From Alphaproteobacteria bacterium (GTDB lineage: Bacteria > Pseudomonadota > Alphaproteobacteria > Sphingomonadales > Sphingomonadaceae), in NCBI GenBank assembly GCA_005883305.1, contig VBAC01000001.1, positions 434,001 to 498,000 on the forward strand: a stretch of 64,000 bases of DNA, read 5' to 3'. The notes beneath the pieces were generated by a model. It was not told the DNA's origin. It saw only the letters and a list, made by a program, of their open reading frames with translations, and did no database searches. A program made the position numbers and the translations under genes. How positions within the stretch are numbered: position 1 is the first letter of the stretch; each line of letters opens with the position of its first letter. Shown piece after piece: positions 1 through 8,705 of this stretch.

Positions 1-51
1 TCGGACCGGCTCGACGAGCTGGCCGCGGGCATCGGGAGCTACCGGCCGTGA
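1..51 (+). CDS. pntAA: 3' end of a gene, probably transhydrogenase subunit alpha part 1 (partial)
   Basis: Only the last 16 codons and the TGA stop are inside the window. The visible C-terminus reads SDRLDELAAGIGSYRP. The identity is inferred from context: in bacteria with the three-subunit proton-translocating NAD(P) transhydrogenase, the NAD(H)-binding alpha-1 subunit gene lies directly upstream of the small membrane alpha-2 gene, which follows here after about 25 bp. Nothing in the 16 residues proves this by itself. Confidence 0.5.
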   Translation, partial: SDRLDELAAGIGSYRP

Positions 52-76
52 GCGTGCAATGTGAGGAATGGGCCTG

Positions 77-358
77 ATGGACTTCATTTCGATCCTGTCG
101 ATCTTCGTCCTTGCCTGCTTCGTCGGCTATTTCGTCGTCTGGTCGGTGACCCCGGCGCTGCACACGCCGCTGATGAGCGTGACCAACGCCATCTCCTCGG
201 TAATCATCGTCGGGGCGCTGATCGCCAGCGCGGCTGCGGGGGTGCCGGGCGCGAAATGGCTCGGCCTCGCGGCGGTGGCGATGGCCAGCGTCAACATCTT
301 CGGCGGCTTCGCCGTCACCGCGCGGATGCTCGCCATGTACAAGAAGCGGGAGCGCTAA
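77..358 (+). CDS. pntAB: NAD(P) transhydrogenase subunit alpha part 2 (small membrane subunit)
   Basis: This 93-residue protein is the small membrane subunit of the proton-pumping NADH:NADP+ transhydrogenase. It contributes the membrane helices that correspond to the C-terminus of the single-chain alpha subunit. It has three hydrophobic segments and the family signature HTPLMSVTNAISSVI at about residues 28-42. I chose the ATG at 77 over the one at 68 because family members usually start MDFIS and the GAGGA ribosome site then has normal spacing. Its stop is followed one base later by the ATG of pntB, so the genes are translationally coupled. Confidence 0.93.
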   Translation: MDFISILSIFVLACFVGYFVVWSVTPALHTPLMSVTNAISSVIIVGALIASAAAGVPGAKWLGLAAVAMASVNIFGGFAVTARMLAMYKKRER

Positions 359-359
359 G

Positions 360-1820
360 ATGGAGCATGGCGCCGCGACGCCCGCTTGGGTGCTGATCGC
401 CTATCTCGTCGCCGGGGTCTGCTTCATCCTTGCGTTGCGCGGCCTCTCCAGTCCCGTCAGCAGCCGGCGGGGCAACCGCTTCGGCATGTTCGGCATGGCG
501 CTCGCGGTGGGGACGACCCTGATTCACTACCGGCCGCTCGCCGGCGCGCAGATCGACAGCCTGCTGCTCGCGGAAATCCTCGGGGCGATCGGCATCGGCG
601 CAGTAATCGGCATCGTCACCGCGCGCAGGATCGCGATGACCGCGATGCCGCAACTGGTCGCGGCGTTCCATAGCCTGGTCGGCCTGGCGGCGGTGCTGGT
701 CGGGGCGGCGGCCTATCTCAATCCCGAGGCGTTCGGAATCGCCTGGCGGATCACGCCGATCCTCGGCCCCTCGATCGTCAACATATTGCCGGTCAGCCGC
801 GTGGAGATGGGGCTCGGCGTGGCGATCGGGGCGATCACCTTCTCGGGCAGCGTGATCGCCTTCCTCAAGCTCAACGGAAACATGTCGGGCAAGCCGATCA
901 TCCTTCCGCTCAGGCACTTCATCAATCTCGGCACGCTGGCCGCGATCCTCGGGCTGATCGGCTATTTCACGGTCGACCAGAGCCCGTGGGTGTTCTGGAC
1001 GATCGCGGCGCTCAGCTTCGCGATCGGGTTCCTGCTGATCGTCCCGATCGGCGGCGCGGACATGCCGGTCGTCGTCTCGATGCTGAATAGCTATTCGGGC
1101 TGGGCGGCGGCGGCGATGGGCTTCACGCTGCACAACAGCGCGATGATCATCACCGGCGCTTTGGTCGGAAGCTCGGGCGCGATCCTTTCCTACATCATGT
1201 GCCGAGCGATGAATCGTTCGTTCATCAGCGTGATCGCCGGCGGCTTCGGCGGCGAGGACGCGGTCGCGGGCGGCGGCGGCGCGATCGACAAGCCGTGGAA
1301 GCGCGGCTCGGCCGAGGATGCGGCGTTCCTAATGAAGCAGGCCGAGCTGGTGATCGTCGTGCCGGGCTACGGCATGGCGGTGGCGCAGGCCCAGCATGCG
1401 GTGCGCGAGATGGCCGAGGTGCTGGAGAAAGAGGGCGTCGCTGTAAAGTTCGCGATCCATCCGGTGGCGGGGCGGATGCCGGGGCACATGAACGTGCTGC
1501 TGGCCGAGGCGAACGTTCCCTATGACGACATTTTCGAGCTCGAGGACATCAATGCCGAGTTCGCCCGCGCCGACGTCGCCTTCGTGATCGGCGCGAACGA
1601 CGTCACCAACCCGGCGGCGAAGACCGACAAGTCGTCGCCGATCTACGGCATGCCGGTGCTCGACGTGGAGAAGGCCAAGACGGTGCTGTTCGTGAAGCGA
1701 TCGATGGGCGGCGTCGGCTATGCGGGAGTCGACAACGAGCTGTTCTACCGCGACAACACCATGATGCTGCTCGCCGACGCCAAGAAGATGGTCGAAGAGA
1801 TTGTGAAGGCGCTCGGCTGA
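360..1820 (+). CDS. pntB: NAD(P) transhydrogenase subunit beta
   Basis: This 486-residue protein is the beta subunit of the inner-membrane transhydrogenase, which uses the proton gradient to make NADPH from NADH. The N-terminal two-thirds is a series of transmembrane helices. The last roughly 180 residues form the NADP(H)-binding domain III, with the dinucleotide-fold loop VPGYGMAVAQAQHAVREM, the segment HPVAGRMPGHMNVLLAEA and the near-C-terminal VKRSMGGVGYAGVDNELF. The length matches the family. It closes the pnt operon; the next gene starts 18 bp later and could be co-transcribed. Confidence 0.96.
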   Translation: MEHGAATPAWVLIAYLVAGVCFILALRGLSSPVSSRRGNRFGMFGMALAVGTTLIHYRPLAGAQIDSLLLAEILGAIGIGAVIGIVTARRIAMTAMPQLVAAFHSLVGLAAVLVGAAAYLNPEAFGIAWRITPILGPSIVNILPVSRVEMGLGVAIGAITFSGSVIAFLKLNGNMSGKPIILPLRHFINLGTLAAILGLIGYFTVDQSPWVFWTIAALSFAIGFLLIVPIGGADMPVVVSMLNSYSGWAAAAMGFTLHNSAMIITGALVGSSGAILSYIMCRAMNRSFISVIAGGFGGEDAVAGGGGAIDKPWKRGSAEDAAFLMKQAELVIVVPGYGMAVAQAQHAVREMAEVLEKEGVAVKFAIHPVAGRMPGHMNVLLAEANVPYDDIFELEDINAEFARADVAFVIGANDVTNPAAKTDKSSPIYGMPVLDVEKAKTVLFVKRSMGGVGYAGVDNELFYRDNTMMLLADAKKMVEEIVKALG

Positions 1821-1838
1821 GCGGACAGGAGGGGGAAG

Positions 1839-2735
1839 ATGCTGACCGTTGGAACAATCGTCGGAGGCGGCTTCCGCCTGGTGAGGGACAAGCCGGTCGC
1901 GGTGCTTGTCTGGTGCCTGTGCTACATGGCCGCGATGGCGGTGATGAGCCTCGCCATGGGCCGCACGTTCGGGGCGATGGCTTCGGCCGGCAAGGATCCC
2001 GCCGCGGCGATGGCTCAGATGAGCTCCACGATGGGGACGTTCCTGCTCGTCGAGTTCGGCATGATGATCCTGTTCGTCGTGCTGTTCACCGCGACCCAGC
2101 GAGCCGTGCTGCGGCCCGAGCAGAGCGGCTTCGCCTACATACGGGTCGGCATGGACGAATTGAAGATGTTCGCGCTGGCGTTCGTCCTGCTTATCCTCCT
2201 CTATGTCGGGATGCTGATCGTCGGGATCGTCGGCGCGATCATAATCGGCGTGGTCGCGGTCGCGGCCGGGCCGGCGGCGATGGGAGTCTCGATGATCGTC
2301 CTCTTTTGCGCGCTGATCGCGCTGGCGATCTGGTTCGAGGTGCGGGTGTCGCTGATGTTCCCCCTGACGCTGATGACCGGCAATATCGCGATCGGCGAGG
2401 GCTGGCGGCTTTCGAAAGGCCGCTTCTGGGCCCTGTTCGGCGGCTATCTCGTCGTCGGCCTCATCCTGTTGGTGCTGTGGATCGGCGTGATGGCGGCGAC
2501 GATGGGCCCCTATCTCGCCGCCCTCAGCCGGATCGGCAGCGATCCGCTCGCCATGCAGCAGGCGATGCAGGCGCAGATGGCCGAATATGCATCGATCACG
2601 CCGCAATCGATCCTGCGCCTCGCGCTGTCGGGCCTCGTCGGCGGCCTCGGCATGGCGCTGATCGGCGGCGCGGTCGCCACCGCCGCGAAGGAACTGACGA
2701 CCGACCGCGAGGGAATGGCCGAAACATTCGCCTGA
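1839..2735 (+). CDS. Multi-pass membrane protein of unknown function
   Basis: This 298-residue protein has at least six hydrophobic segments, with a membrane core rich in Gly, Ala, Ile and Val (residues about 25-45, 65-90, 115-155, 160-180, 200-230 and 265-285). It begins MLTVGTIVGGGFRLVRDKP, a start seen in putative integral membrane proteins related to the membrane domain of glycerophosphodiester phosphodiesterases. No catalytic motif is visible. A purine-rich ribosome site (AGGAGGGGGA) lies just upstream. I can place it only as an inner-membrane protein possibly co-transcribed with pnt. Confidence 0.8.
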   Translation: MLTVGTIVGGGFRLVRDKPVAVLVWCLCYMAAMAVMSLAMGRTFGAMASAGKDPAAAMAQMSSTMGTFLLVEFGMMILFVVLFTATQRAVLRPEQSGFAYIRVGMDELKMFALAFVLLILLYVGMLIVGIVGAIIIGVVAVAAGPAAMGVSMIVLFCALIALAIWFEVRVSLMFPLTLMTGNIAIGEGWRLSKGRFWALFGGYLVVGLILLVLWIGVMAATMGPYLAALSRIGSDPLAMQQAMQAQMAEYASITPQSILRLALSGLVGGLGMALIGGAVATAAKELTTDREGMAETFA

Positions 2736-3010
2736 GCGGAACATATTCGTCCGAAGCGGAGCGGATCGCGCGACAGGAATCGCCGGATTCCGAGACTAAA
2801 TGTCTTCAAGGCCCGGTGCGCGAGCCGGCGTTCGCTCCATCGCCCTCTTATGGCGGGCGGTTCCAATCGCCAATATTCTCAAATTTTCAGCAGCAAACCG
2901 CGGCCGGCCTGTAAAGTCGATCCGAATCGGACTCGAAAACGGTTCAACGGTCGCCCGCACAGGGCATTGTCCGTTTCGGATAGAAAAGGCGCGCGGCGCC
3001 GGAGGTGGGG

Positions 3011-3925
3011 ATGGGCCAGAAAGCGCTGGGGGACGTCGTCTACGGCGCCTCGCTGCCCGTCTGCATTCTCGCCGACAGCGAGAAAGCGCTCAGTCGGATG
3101 CGCCAGTCCGCCAGCGCCGCCGGTTGCCGCCTCGCCTGCAGCGCGACGATCGACTCCTCCGGTCTTTTCGAGAGCGTGCCGGCCGCGGCGGCCTTGATCG
3201 AACTCGAGGGCGTCCTGGGCGACGAAGCGGCGCTGCCGCTTCTCGACTGGGCGCAGCACGAGGCGGCGAGCGGGGCGCGCCGGGTGGTGATTTCCGCGCC
3301 CGCGGCCCTGCTCGACCTGGTCGCGGCGCGGACGCCGCATTTGCATGTGACCCAGCTGTGCGAGGCCGGCGAGGCGGAGCGGGTCGCGGCGATCGCCCTC
3401 GCCAGCCAGTTGTCCCGCCAGCGCTTCCACGATGTCAGGCGCGAGGAGGCGCCCGCGATTCTGCAGCAGCTCACCGAGGACGTCGGCCGTATCGCCGCGC
3501 TCCTTTCTTCGCTGTCGGAGGATGAGGCCGTCGCGCTTGCCGGCGCGAGGACGGGCGCGAGGACGGAGGAGGGCGCGCCGATCGAGGCGCCCGTCGTGCG
3601 CGCCATCATCCGCGCGCGGCGGATGCGCGACCAATTCTTCCGCGGCGAGATATTCGCGGACCCGGCCTGGGACATGCTGCTCGACCTGATGGCCGCGCGC
3701 ATCGAGGGGAAGCGAGTCGCCGTTTCGAGCCTGTGCATCGCCGCCGCGGTGCCGGCGACGACCGCTCTGCGCTGGATCAAGATGCTCACCGACCGCGGCC
3801 TGTTCATCCGCTCGGCCGACCCGCAGGACGGCAGGCGCGTGTATATCGAGCTCTCGGACGAAGCGGCGCGCGCGCTGACCGCCTATCTGCGGGCTGTCGA
3901 AAGGCTGGGCGTCTCGGTCATCTGA
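3011..3925 (+). CDS. Winged-helix (MarR-like) DNA-binding protein
   Basis: A 304-residue protein whose C-terminal roughly 100 residues form a MarR-type winged helix: recognition segment AVPATTALRWIKMLTDRGL followed by the wing RSADPQDGRRVYIELSDEA. The N-terminal part (residues about 15-130) looks like a small alpha/beta domain, and a helical stretch rich in Glu and Arg joins the two. I took the ATG at 3011 rather than the GTG at 3005 because GGAGG at 3001-3005 then sits five bases upstream. It stands alone, about 275 bp after the previous gene. Its target is unknown. The N-terminal domain could sense a signal, but no ligand motif is evident. Confidence 0.75.
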   Translation: MGQKALGDVVYGASLPVCILADSEKALSRMRQSASAAGCRLACSATIDSSGLFESVPAAAALIELEGVLGDEAALPLLDWAQHEAASGARRVVISAPAALLDLVAARTPHLHVTQLCEAGEAERVAAIALASQLSRQRFHDVRREEAPAILQQLTEDVGRIAALLSSLSEDEAVALAGARTGARTEEGAPIEAPVVRAIIRARRMRDQFFRGEIFADPAWDMLLDLMAARIEGKRVAVSSLCIAAAVPATTALRWIKMLTDRGLFIRSADPQDGRRVYIELSDEAARALTAYLRAVERLGVSVI

Positions 3926-3966
3926 GGCCTTGCGAGCGGGCGGAGCCGATGCCACTTAGCCGCCGA

Positions 3967-4042
3967 GGGCGCTTAGCTCAGTTGGTAGAGCGCTTCCTTT
4001 ACACGGAAGATGTCGGCGGTTCGAGCCCGTCAGCGCCCACCA
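3967..4042 (+). tRNA. tRNA-Val (anticodon TAC)
   Basis: A complete 76-nt cloverleaf. The acceptor stem GGGCGCT pairs with AGCGCCC, the D arm contains AGCTCAGTTGGTAGAGC, the anticodon stem CTTCC/GGAAG encloses a loop with anticodon TAC, and the T arm contains GGTTCGAGCC. The terminal CCA is encoded. No integrase gene or duplicated 3' end is visible nearby, so it does not appear to be used as an insertion site here. Confidence 0.97.
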
Positions 4043-4190
4043 TGACGCGGTGCGCAGTACGCCGCACTGCGCAGCCTTGTCGGGGCGGCAAGGCGACCGC
4101 GTCCTCCGCCGGGCTGGTTCACGTCGGCTCTGCCCGACTCCGCACGCAGCTTGCGATCGCTTCGCGCTCGCTGCTCTGCGTGCGGGCGGC

Positions 4191-4754
4191 CTAGAGCCCC
4201 CTGATGAGCCTTACCGCCACCGCGCCCCAGGGGGGATCGGTGACCACCGTCTGTCGCTGTCCCGCACCCAGCGGGAGAATGTGCAGCTTGTCCCCCTCGC
4301 GGCCGATCAGGCGGCCGAAGATGAAGCGGCCCGCGGGGCGAGGGAGGAGGACGTCGCGATTGAGGGCACCGGCAAAGGCTTCGGGCGCGAGGCGCACCAG
4401 CCAGATCTCGTCGCCGGCCCGGTAGTCGCCGACGCTGGCGTTGACGGTGATCGCGACGAGGCCCGGCTGAGGCTGAGGCGGGATCACCACGCCTTCGCGG
4501 CGCGGGGCATGGGCGCCGTCGTGATCGAGCGTCGCCGCCAGCGGGATATCGTCGCGCTCCGGCAAGGTGACGAGATCGGACGCTTCCACGCCGAGCGCCT
4601 TGGCGATTCGGTTGAGCCAGCCGACCGAGACCGTGCGCGTGCCCGTTTCGAGCCGGCCGATCGTCTGCGGCGTGGTTGGGGGGTCGCAGCGGTTGGCGAC
4701 GTCCTGGAGGGTCATCTTGCGCGCCCGGCGTACCTCGCGAATGCGGGTGATCAT
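4191..4754 (-). CDS. XRE-family transcriptional regulator
   Basis: A 187-residue protein. The N-terminal Cro/C1-type helix-turn-helix (residues about 3-62) includes MTLQDVANRCDPPTTPQTIGRL and the typical last helix WLNRIAKALGV. The C-terminal half (about 90-187) is beta-rich, with AGDEIWLVRL and a segment containing GRFIFGRLIGREGDKLHIL; this layout recalls S24/LexA-like repressor C-termini, but I see no clear Ser-Lys catalytic pair. It is divergent from the DUF6456 gene, so the roughly 100-bp gap probably holds both promoters and an autoregulatory operator. Confidence 0.85.
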   Translation of the reverse strand: MITRIREVRRARKMTLQDVANRCDPPTTPQTIGRLETGTRTVSVGWLNRIAKALGVEASDLVTLPERDDIPLAATLDHDGAHAPRREGVVIPPQPQPGLVAITVNASVGDYRAGDEIWLVRLAPEAFAGALNRDVLLPRPAGRFIFGRLIGREGDKLHILPLGAGQRQTVVTDPPWGAVAVRLIRGL

Positions 4755-4854
4755 CGAAAACTCCCTAACCGTCCTGGTTCACCCTCTTTCCTACAACCAT
4801 CCGTTCATGGCAAGATAAAACCTCAACCGATTCGCAAAAAAGATGGAGACCGAC
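4755..4854. promoter_or_regulatory. Divergent promoter region between XRE regulator and DUF6456 gene
   Basis: A 100-bp AT-richer stretch between two divergent genes. It must carry both promoters, but no clear -35/-10 pair or palindromic operator stands out by eye. Autoregulation by the XRE protein is an inference from gene order. Confidence 0.4.
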
Positions 4855-5331
4855 ATGAACAGGATGCTGGCGGAGAGAGTGTTGCCGCAGGGGGAGGCGC
4901 GAAAAGCCACGAGACGGCCGGGTCGCAACGTGACCGTCAACCTCGCCGAGTCGCCGCTCGGCTGGCTTCGGGCGCGCTCGCTGATCAGCGCGCGGCAGCT
5001 CGATGCGGGAGAGAAGCTGCGGGCGGACTGGGAGCAGGCGGGCTACGGACCCAAGGTGACGATGGAATGGGGCCAGCCGGCGCGCGACAAGGCTTCGCGG
5101 CGAGCGCCTCCGCCGCTGCATCCGACGGTTCGCCAGACCGCGGCGCGGCGGCGGGTCGATTCGGCGATGAAGGCGGTCGGGACCGGGCTCACCGACCTGC
5201 TCTGGCGGCTGGTCTGCGCGGGCGAGGGGATGAGCGAGGTCGAGGCCGCGCTGGACTGGCCACGAAGCAGCGCCCGAATCGTGCTGTGCATCGCGCTCGA
5301 CCGGCTTGCGGATCATTACCGGATCAGGTGA
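4855..5331 (+). CDS. DUF6456 domain-containing protein
   Basis: A 158-residue basic protein. The conserved C-terminal block (residues about 35-158) contains SPLGWLRARSLISARQLDAG and later GLTDLLWRLVCAGEGMSEVE, ending in a helical ARIVLCIALDRLADHY. I recognise this as the DUF6456 family, small alphaproteobacterial proteins thought to be DNA-binding; their function is not established. I chose the ATG at 4855 because GGAG lies six bases upstream; the earlier ATG at 4843 lacks a good site. It is divergent from the XRE regulator, which may control it. Confidence 0.75.
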   Translation: MNRMLAERVLPQGEARKATRRPGRNVTVNLAESPLGWLRARSLISARQLDAGEKLRADWEQAGYGPKVTMEWGQPARDKASRRAPPPLHPTVRQTAARRRVDSAMKAVGTGLTDLLWRLVCAGEGMSEVEAALDWPRSSARIVLCIALDRLADHYRIR

Positions 5332-5476
5332 GGGGCGGGGTGGGGGCCGCCGCGGCACCATTGTGCCGCGACGTCGGACGGGCTCGGCGGACCCGATGTC
5401 CGCCGCCCCGCCGGCCGGCTTAGCTGACTCCGGGCGCAAGGCCGGGCCGCGGCGCGTCCGCGGCCTTGCTCCACGG

Positions 5477-7615
5477 TCAGCCGAAGCTGAAATCGCTGGC
5501 GTGGATCTGGTTGAGCTTCACGCCCTCCAGCAGGATCGAGTCGCCCGTTCCCCAACTGATCAGCACGTCATTGCCGATCTTGGTCAGCGTGAGGTCTCCG
5601 AAATCGTCGACGCCGGCGATGCCGTCGAGAAAGATCGTGTCCTTGTTCTTCTCGAAGTCGGTGATGCGGTCGTCGCCATCGCCGGGGCCGAAGCCGAACA
5701 GGTCGTTGCCTTTGCCGCCCGTCAGCACGTCGTCGCCGCCGCCGCCCCAGAGCGTGTCGTTGCCCTTGCCGCCATTGAGCACGTCGTTCCCGCCGGCTTC
5801 CGGGGTCGGTAGATCGGCGACGTCGCGATAGGCGACGATCGGGCCCGAGCCGCCGGTGCCGTGCGTGTCGACGGCGACCAGCCCGTCGCCGTAGAGCGTG
5901 TCGCCGCCGTCGCCGCCGCTCAAATTGTCCGCCCCGGAATAACCGGCGAGAAGATTATCGTTGCCGTCCCCGATGAGGTAGTCGTCGAAGGCTGAGCCGG
6001 AGAGATTCTCAAAGCCGTTCAGGGTCATCGCCCCCTGCTCGGTCGCCTGTGCTCCGCCCTGGAGCGCAAGCGAGACAGTGACTCCCGCGACGGTGATGTC
6101 GGTGCCGTTGCCGTGCAGCGAGAGCGTGTCGGTGCCCGTGCCGCCATTCACATTGTGGTTGCCGGTGCCGACCTGGACGAGATCGTTGCCGCCGCCGCCA
6201 TTCAGTATGTCGTTTCCGGTGACGCCCGAGCCGTCCGAGCCGCCCCAGACCCAGTTGTCGCCGCCGTCGCCGGTTAGGACGTCGTTGAAGCGGGTGCCGG
6301 ATACGTGCTCGATGCCGATTAGGGTGTCGTTGCCCTGGCCGGTCGCCTGGGCGATTCCGGCGATGTTGAGGTTGACGGTCACTCCGGCGAGGGCGCTCGG
6401 GGCGTAGGTGGCGCGATCCCAGCCGGCGCCGCCGTCGAGAATGTCGTCGCCCTGGCCGCCGTCGAGATAGTCGTCGTCATTGCCGCCCTTCATCGTGTCG
6501 TTGCCGTCCATGCCGCGCATGAAATCGTGGCCGTCGGCGCCGGCGAGGAGGTTTGCGCCGGCATCGCCGCGGGCAAAGTCGTTGAACGCCGAGCCGAAGA
6601 AATTCTCGATGCTCACCAGCGTGTCGGTGCCGCCCATGCCGTCGTCGGCGAAGCCGGAGCTGAGGTTGATGAAGACCGGACCCGTGCCCGAGGCGTAGCT
6701 CGCCGTGTCCGAGCCGCCGCCGCCGTAGAGCGCGTCGTCGCCTTCGCCACCCTCGAGCGTGTCGTTGCCGCCGACGAACAGCGGATCGATCAGCACGACA
6801 TCGGAATAGGTCGCGATCGGCCCGGACAATCCGGTGTCGTGCGTATCGGCGATGATCCGGCCGTCGCCGTAGAGCGTGTCGTTGCCGAGCCCGCCCGACA
6901 GCAGATCGCTGCCGCCGTCGCCGGCGAGGACGTTGTTGGCGCCGTCGCCGGTCAGATTGTCGTCGCCGGCCGATCCGGAAAGATTTTCGAACCCGCTAAT
7001 GGTCATGCTGCCAATGCCGGTTGCCTGGGCGCCGCCCTGGAGCAGCAGGGAGACGGTGACCCCGGCGAAGGCCGCGTTGTTTCCCCAGACGGAGAAGCTG
7101 TCGATGCCGGTGCCGCCGTCGGCGGTCACATTGCCCGGCCCGACCTCGACCAGATCGTTGCCGCCGAAGGCCTCGATCGTGTCGTCGCCATTCTCGCCCC
7201 ACAACCAATTGTCGCCGTCATTGCCCTGGATGAGGTCGGCGAATTCGGTGCCCGAGGCATGTTCGATGCCGACCAGCGTATCCATGCCGACGAGGGTGTT
7301 CTGGGCCACGCCCTGGATGCGCAGGTCGACGGCGATGCCGCTCGTCGCGGTGACGAAGGCGATTCGGTCGAATCCGGCGCCGCCGTCGATGAGGTCGTCG
7401 CCCGGGCCTCCGCGCAGATAATCGTCGCCATTGCCGCCCAGCAGGATGTCGTTGCCGCCCTCGCCGCGCAGATTGTCGTGGCCGTCGCCGCCGTCGACCG
7501 TGTCGTTCCCGTCGCCCGCATTGACCAGATCGTTGCCGTCGAAGGCGGTTATGGTGTCGTCGGCGGGCGTCCCGATCAGGAAATCGTCGCCCGGGGTTCC
7601 GTTGATTATCGCCAT
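5477..7615 (-). CDS. RTX (hemolysin-type calcium-binding repeat) secreted protein
   Basis: A 712-residue protein made almost entirely of glycine/aspartate nonapeptide repeats (GGxGxDxLx) that bind calcium and form beta-rolls. It has no N-terminal signal peptide. The C-terminus (DRITDFEKNKDTIFLDG and ending ASDFSFG) is typical of type I secretion substrates. The ATG at 7615 is preceded by GGGAGGG at good spacing, so the 24 extra upstream codons are not used. The protein contains two related tandem modules of about 330 residues, each with a VTVSLxLQGGAQAT segment and a GFENLSGSA segment. No enzymatic domain is visible, so an adhesin or surface-layer role is likelier than a toxin. No type I secretion genes are in this window. 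Confidence 0.9.
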   Translation of the reverse strand: MAIINGTPGDDFLIGTPADDTITAFDGNDLVNAGDGNDTVDGGDGHDNLRGEGGNDILLGGNGDDYLRGGPGDDLIDGGAGFDRIAFVTATSGIAVDLRIQGVAQNTLVGMDTLVGIEHASGTEFADLIQGNDGDNWLWGENGDDTIEAFGGNDLVEVGPGNVTADGGTGIDSFSVWGNNAAFAGVTVSLLLQGGAQATGIGSMTISGFENLSGSAGDDNLTGDGANNVLAGDGGSDLLSGGLGNDTLYGDGRIIADTHDTGLSGPIATYSDVVLIDPLFVGGNDTLEGGEGDDALYGGGGSDTASYASGTGPVFINLSSGFADDGMGGTDTLVSIENFFGSAFNDFARGDAGANLLAGADGHDFMRGMDGNDTMKGGNDDDYLDGGQGDDILDGGAGWDRATYAPSALAGVTVNLNIAGIAQATGQGNDTLIGIEHVSGTRFNDVLTGDGGDNWVWGGSDGSGVTGNDILNGGGGNDLVQVGTGNHNVNGGTGTDTLSLHGNGTDITVAGVTVSLALQGGAQATEQGAMTLNGFENLSGSAFDDYLIGDGNDNLLAGYSGADNLSGGDGGDTLYGDGLVAVDTHGTGGSGPIVAYRDVADLPTPEAGGNDVLNGGKGNDTLWGGGGDDVLTGGKGNDLFGFGPGDGDDRITDFEKNKDTIFLDGIAGVDDFGDLTLTKIGNDVLISWGTGDSILLEGVKLNQIHASDFSFG

Positions 7616-7882
7616 GTTCAGGCCCTCCCAGTCAGCGGCCGGCGGCGCGGCGGCAGGAAGGGCCGCGGGCGAGGCGCTTGGTTGCAAGCGAATGGAAAAT
7701 CGGGCGGCGCCCGATTCCCGGGACTCGGCTTGTTAAGCGACAATAACGGGTAGAATTGCGCGCTTCAATTCCGGGCCTTAACCATAAATGCTTCAATTCG
7801 AAACAAATGGCTGCTCTTGAGTTCGGCGCCAGCCCGGCCTAGCGTCGTTTCATACCGAAGCGGACAAAAAAGGAATCGCGTC

Positions 7883-8530
7883 ATGATCGTCTATGGGTCG
7901 TCGCTGTCGCCGTTCGTGCGCAAGGTGCTCGCCTTCGCCGCCGAGAAGGGTATCGAGGTCGAGCTCAAGCCCTCGGGCCTCGGCAACAAAGATCCCGAAT
8001 TCCTCGAGGCCAGCCCGTTCGGCAAGATGCCGGGCCTGAGGGACGGCGACTTCGCCATTTCCGATTCTTCGGCCATCGTCGCTTACATGGACTCGGTGAA
8101 GCCCGAACCGAACCTGATCCCGACGGAGCCCAGAGCGAGGGCGCGGGCGATCTGGTTCGACGAATATTCGGACACGATTTTGTTTGCTTGCGGGGGGAAG
8201 ATGTTCTTCAACCGGATCGTCGCTCCGCGGTTTCTCGGCCAGCCGGGGGACGAGGAGATCGCGGCCAAGGCGGAGTGCGACGAGCTTCCGCCCCTGCTCG
8301 ACTATCTGGAGCGGGTCATTCCCGAGAGCGGATTCCTGGTCGAGGACCGGCTGACCCTCGCGGACATTTCGGTGGCCAGCCCGTTCGCCAACCTCCAGCA
8401 TTTGGGCGTCGTGCTCGACCCGGCCCGGCACCCGCGCCTCGAGGCCTATGTCGAGGCGATCCTCAGCCGGCCGAGCTTCGCGCCGTGGATCGCCAAGGAG
8501 GCGGCATTCCTTGAGAAGACCGCGGCCTGA
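7883..8530 (+). CDS. Glutathione S-transferase family protein
   Basis: A 215-residue protein with an N-terminal thioredoxin-fold GST domain. It has SLSPFVRKVLAFAAEKGIE at the glutathione site, the cis-proline segment GKMPGL and the helix start ISDSSAIVAYMD. The C-terminal helical domain is in residues about 90-210 (LTLADISVASPFANL). I took the ATG at 7883, where the family's MIVYGSS start begins, instead of the upstream TTG at 7817. The gene's last roughly 87 bp are copied a second time about 173 bp downstream, evidence of a local tandem duplication. Confidence 0.9.
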   Translation: MIVYGSSLSPFVRKVLAFAAEKGIEVELKPSGLGNKDPEFLEASPFGKMPGLRDGDFAISDSSAIVAYMDSVKPEPNLIPTEPRARARAIWFDEYSDTILFACGGKMFFNRIVAPRFLGQPGDEEIAAKAECDELPPLLDYLERVIPESGFLVEDRLTLADISVASPFANLQHLGVVLDPARHPRLEAYVEAILSRPSFAPWIAKEAAFLEKTAA

Positions 8531-8703
8531 TGCGCGCCATCGCCAGGACCGTCTCGTTCCACGCCTATGCCGGTTCGGTGGGCGAGGCCGGCCCCCCGCG
8601 TCACGTCGGGCGCAAGGCCTATGTCGAGGCGATCCTCGGCCGGCCGAGCTTCGCTCCGTGGATCGCGAAGGAGACGGCGTTTCTCGAGAAGACCGCCGCC
8701 TGA
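8530..8703 (+). pseudogene. Chimeric remnant of a tandem duplication (dioxygenase start joined to GST end)
   Basis: A 57-codon reading frame that begins like the downstream DOPA-dioxygenase gene (MRAIARTVSFHAY compared with MRAVAEIASFHAH) and ends like the upstream GST (AYVEAILGRPSFAPWIAKE and FLEKTAA, then stop). It lies between the two intact genes. The simplest reading is duplication of a segment spanning the GST end and the dioxygenase start, followed by divergence. A working product is unlikely. Confidence 0.7.
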
Positions 8704-8705
8704 CG

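Noticed and set aside
3967-4042. tRNA-Val as an integration site for a genomic island
   Set aside because: No integrase is nearby and no duplicate of the tRNA 3' end was seen. The acquired-looking operon begins 5 kb away.
4191-5331. XRE regulator plus DUF6456 protein as a toxin-antitoxin pair
   Set aside because: The genes are divergent rather than in one operon, and neither product resembles a known toxin.
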